A DNA stretch of 64,000 nucleotides from Methylophaga sulfidovorans (lineage in GTDB: Bacteria; Pseudomonadota; Gammaproteobacteria; Nitrosococcales; Methylophagaceae): the NCBI RefSeq assembly GCF_900114205.1, contig NZ_FOSH01000004.1, forward strand, positions 62,001-126,000, written 5' to 3'. Shown one piece after another: positions 63,056 through 64,000 of this stretch (position 1 is its first letter; every line of letters begins with the position of its first letter). A model generated the notes under the pieces. It ran no database searches, was not told the origin of the DNA, and saw only the letters and a list, made by a program, of their open reading frames with translations. The position numbers and the translations under genes are program-made.

Positions 63056-63829
63056 TTACAGTCTCACCTCAATACCCTGCGCTGCCATTTGTTGTTTTGC
63101 CTCTCCAACTGTGTGTTCACCAAAGTGGAAGATACTTGCAGCTAAGACAGCATCAGCATGGCCAAGTTTTATACCATCTGTTAAATCTTGAAGTTTGCCA
63201 ACCCCACCGGACGCAATAACGGGGACATTCACTGCATCGCTGACTGCTTTGGTCAGAGCTAAGTCAAAACCTGACTTTGTGCCATCTTTATCCATACTGG
63301 TTAACAGAATTTCTCCAGCACCGTAATCGACCATTTTTTTGGCCCATTCAACAGCATCAATCCCTGTGGGTTTACGACCACCGTGGGTAAAAATTTCCCA
63401 TTTGTCAGGTTCGTTTTCGGCAGAGACTTTTTTAGCATCAATCGCTACTACAATGCATTGTGATCCAAACTTTTCTGCTGCTTCACGCACAAATTCCGGA
63501 TTATTAACTGCGGCAGAGTTGATACCCACTTTATCCGCACCAGCATTAAGCATCCGGCGAATATCTTCAACCGTTCTTATTCCACCACCAACAGTTAATG
63601 GAATGAATACTTGACTGGCTACCGCTTCGACAACATGTACCATGGTATCGCGTTCAGCATGTGTGGCTGTGATATCAAGAAAAGTTATTTCATCAGCGCC
63701 TTGTTGATCATAGCGTTTAGCAACTTCGATAGGATCACCGGCATCTCTGATATCAACAAACTGGACGCCCTTAACGACACGTCCACCATCAACATCAAGA
63801 CAAGGAATAATGCGTTTAGCAAGAGCCAT
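63056..63829 (-). CDS. hisF: Imidazole glycerol phosphate synthase subunit HisF
   Basis: A 257-residue (beta/alpha)8-barrel cyclase that takes ammonia from HisH and produces IGP and AICAR. The catalytic Asp11 lies in [13 protein letters not shown] and Asp130 in VVAIDAKK. It is flanked by hisA upstream and hisI downstream, with tight spacing. Confidence 0.97.
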   Translation of the reverse strand: MALAKRIIPCLDVDGGRVVKGVQFVDIRDAGDPIEVAKRYDQQGADEITFLDITATHAERDTMVHVVEAVASQVFIPLTVGGGIRTVEDIRRMLNAGADKVGINSAAVNNPEFVREAAEKFGSQCIVVAIDAKKVSAENEPDKWEIFTHGGRKPTGIDAVEWAKKMVDYGAGEILLTSMDKDGTKSGFDLALTKAVSDAVNVPVIASGGVGKLQDLTDGIKLGHADAVLAASIFHFGEHTVGEAKQQMAAQGIEVRL

Positions 63830-63837
63830 GGTTATTT

Positions 63838-64000
63838 TTAAAACTCCAACGGCGGGTTTAATTTATCGGCCAGCTCCTGACCTTTTTTCAGATCGATGCT
63901 GCCTTCATAAATCGAGCGGCCTAGAATAGCTCCCATCACACCCTCATCTTCACAAGCACATAAAGATTCGATGTCTTCATAGGAACTGACACCACCAGAT
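63838..64000 (-). CDS. hisA: HisA isomerase, C-terminal part (cut by window end)
   Basis: The final 53 or so codons of a minus-strand gene that runs past the window edge. The visible translation begins [10 protein letters not shown], then [17 protein letters not shown] and ends LNPPLEF, matching the C-terminus of phosphoribosylformimino-5-aminoimidazole carboxamide ribotide isomerase. It precedes hisF by about nine bases. Confidence 0.93.
   Translation of the reverse strand, partial: SGGVSSYEDIESLCACEDEGVMGAILGRSIYEGSIDLKKGQELADKLNPPLEF

Overview
The window is about 64 kb of chromosome from a gammaproteobacterium that uses C1 compounds, most likely Methylophaga or a close relative in the Piscirickettsiaceae. 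This placement is inference. It rests on a bacterial formyltransferase/hydrolase operon (fhcBADC, the methanofuran/tetrahydromethanopterin formaldehyde oxidation route) embedded in otherwise standard gammaproteobacterial gene orders: def-fmt-rsmB-DUF4390-ntrYX-trkA, algH-ruvX-pyrR-pyrB-pyrC', hisAFIE-hit-tatABC and priA-argS-SPOR. The sequence is moderately AT-rich and densely coded. I found no insertion sequence, prophage, CRISPR array or rRNA operon, so most of the window looks like core genome.

Layout. 1-2.6 kb: a nitrogen-scavenging unit (TorF-type porin, glnK, amtB) behind a sigma-54-type promoter. 2.6-9.8 kb (minus): hemE, gltD and gltB. 10-12.6 kb (plus): purE, purK, a SelW-like protein and a lipoprotein. 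12.6-17.6 kb (minus): topA, smg, dprA and a LysM protein. 18-26.1 kb (plus): def, fmt, rsmB, a DUF4390 protein, an NtrY-type kinase, a degenerate NtrX-type regulator and trkA. 26.1-30.8 kb (plus): algH/yqgE, ruvX, pyrR, pyrB, a catalytically dead pyrC', a DUF3012 lipoprotein and a HAD hydrolase. 31 kb: tRNA-Asp. 31.2-33.7 kb (minus): ycaO and a membrane-tethered cupredoxin. 34-39.8 kb (plus): rhlE and a two-gene RND efflux pump. 39.9-44.9 kb (minus): two GNAT acetyltransferases and a Fur-box-controlled fecI-fecR-TonB receptor cassette. 45-48.5 kb: small accessory genes (VOC, MgtC, lipocalin, MAPEG, alpha/beta hydrolase, DM13). 48.7-54.5 kb (minus): fbp and fhcBADC. 54.6-59.2 kb (minus): SPOR protein, argS and priA. 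59.2-59.5 kb: an intergenic DnaA-box cluster. 59.5-60.7 kb: folA, a TIGR02647 protein and a pentapeptide protein. 60.7-64 kb (minus): tatC, tatB, tatA, hit, hisE, hisI, hisF and the 3' end of hisA.

How the genes work together. Ammonium enters through AmtB under GlnK control and is assimilated by GltBD, which has its own strong sigma-70-type promoter. C1 units are oxidised through the Fhc complex, and Fbp serves sugar-phosphate recycling. The his, pur and pyr genes supply nucleotides and histidine.

The items most worth a second look are: (1) three perfect TTATCCACA DnaA boxes plus helically phased GATCTTATA repeats between priA and folA, an origin-like region; (2) an NtrX-type response regulator that keeps its phosphoacceptor and DNA-binding helix but has lost the sigma-54 contact loop, Walker B and arginine-finger residues; (3) the sigma-54 promoter that ties a porin to glnK-amtB through an internal hairpin; and (4) the dead dihydroorotase in the pyr operon. 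I did not see a convincing wholly new multi-gene system.
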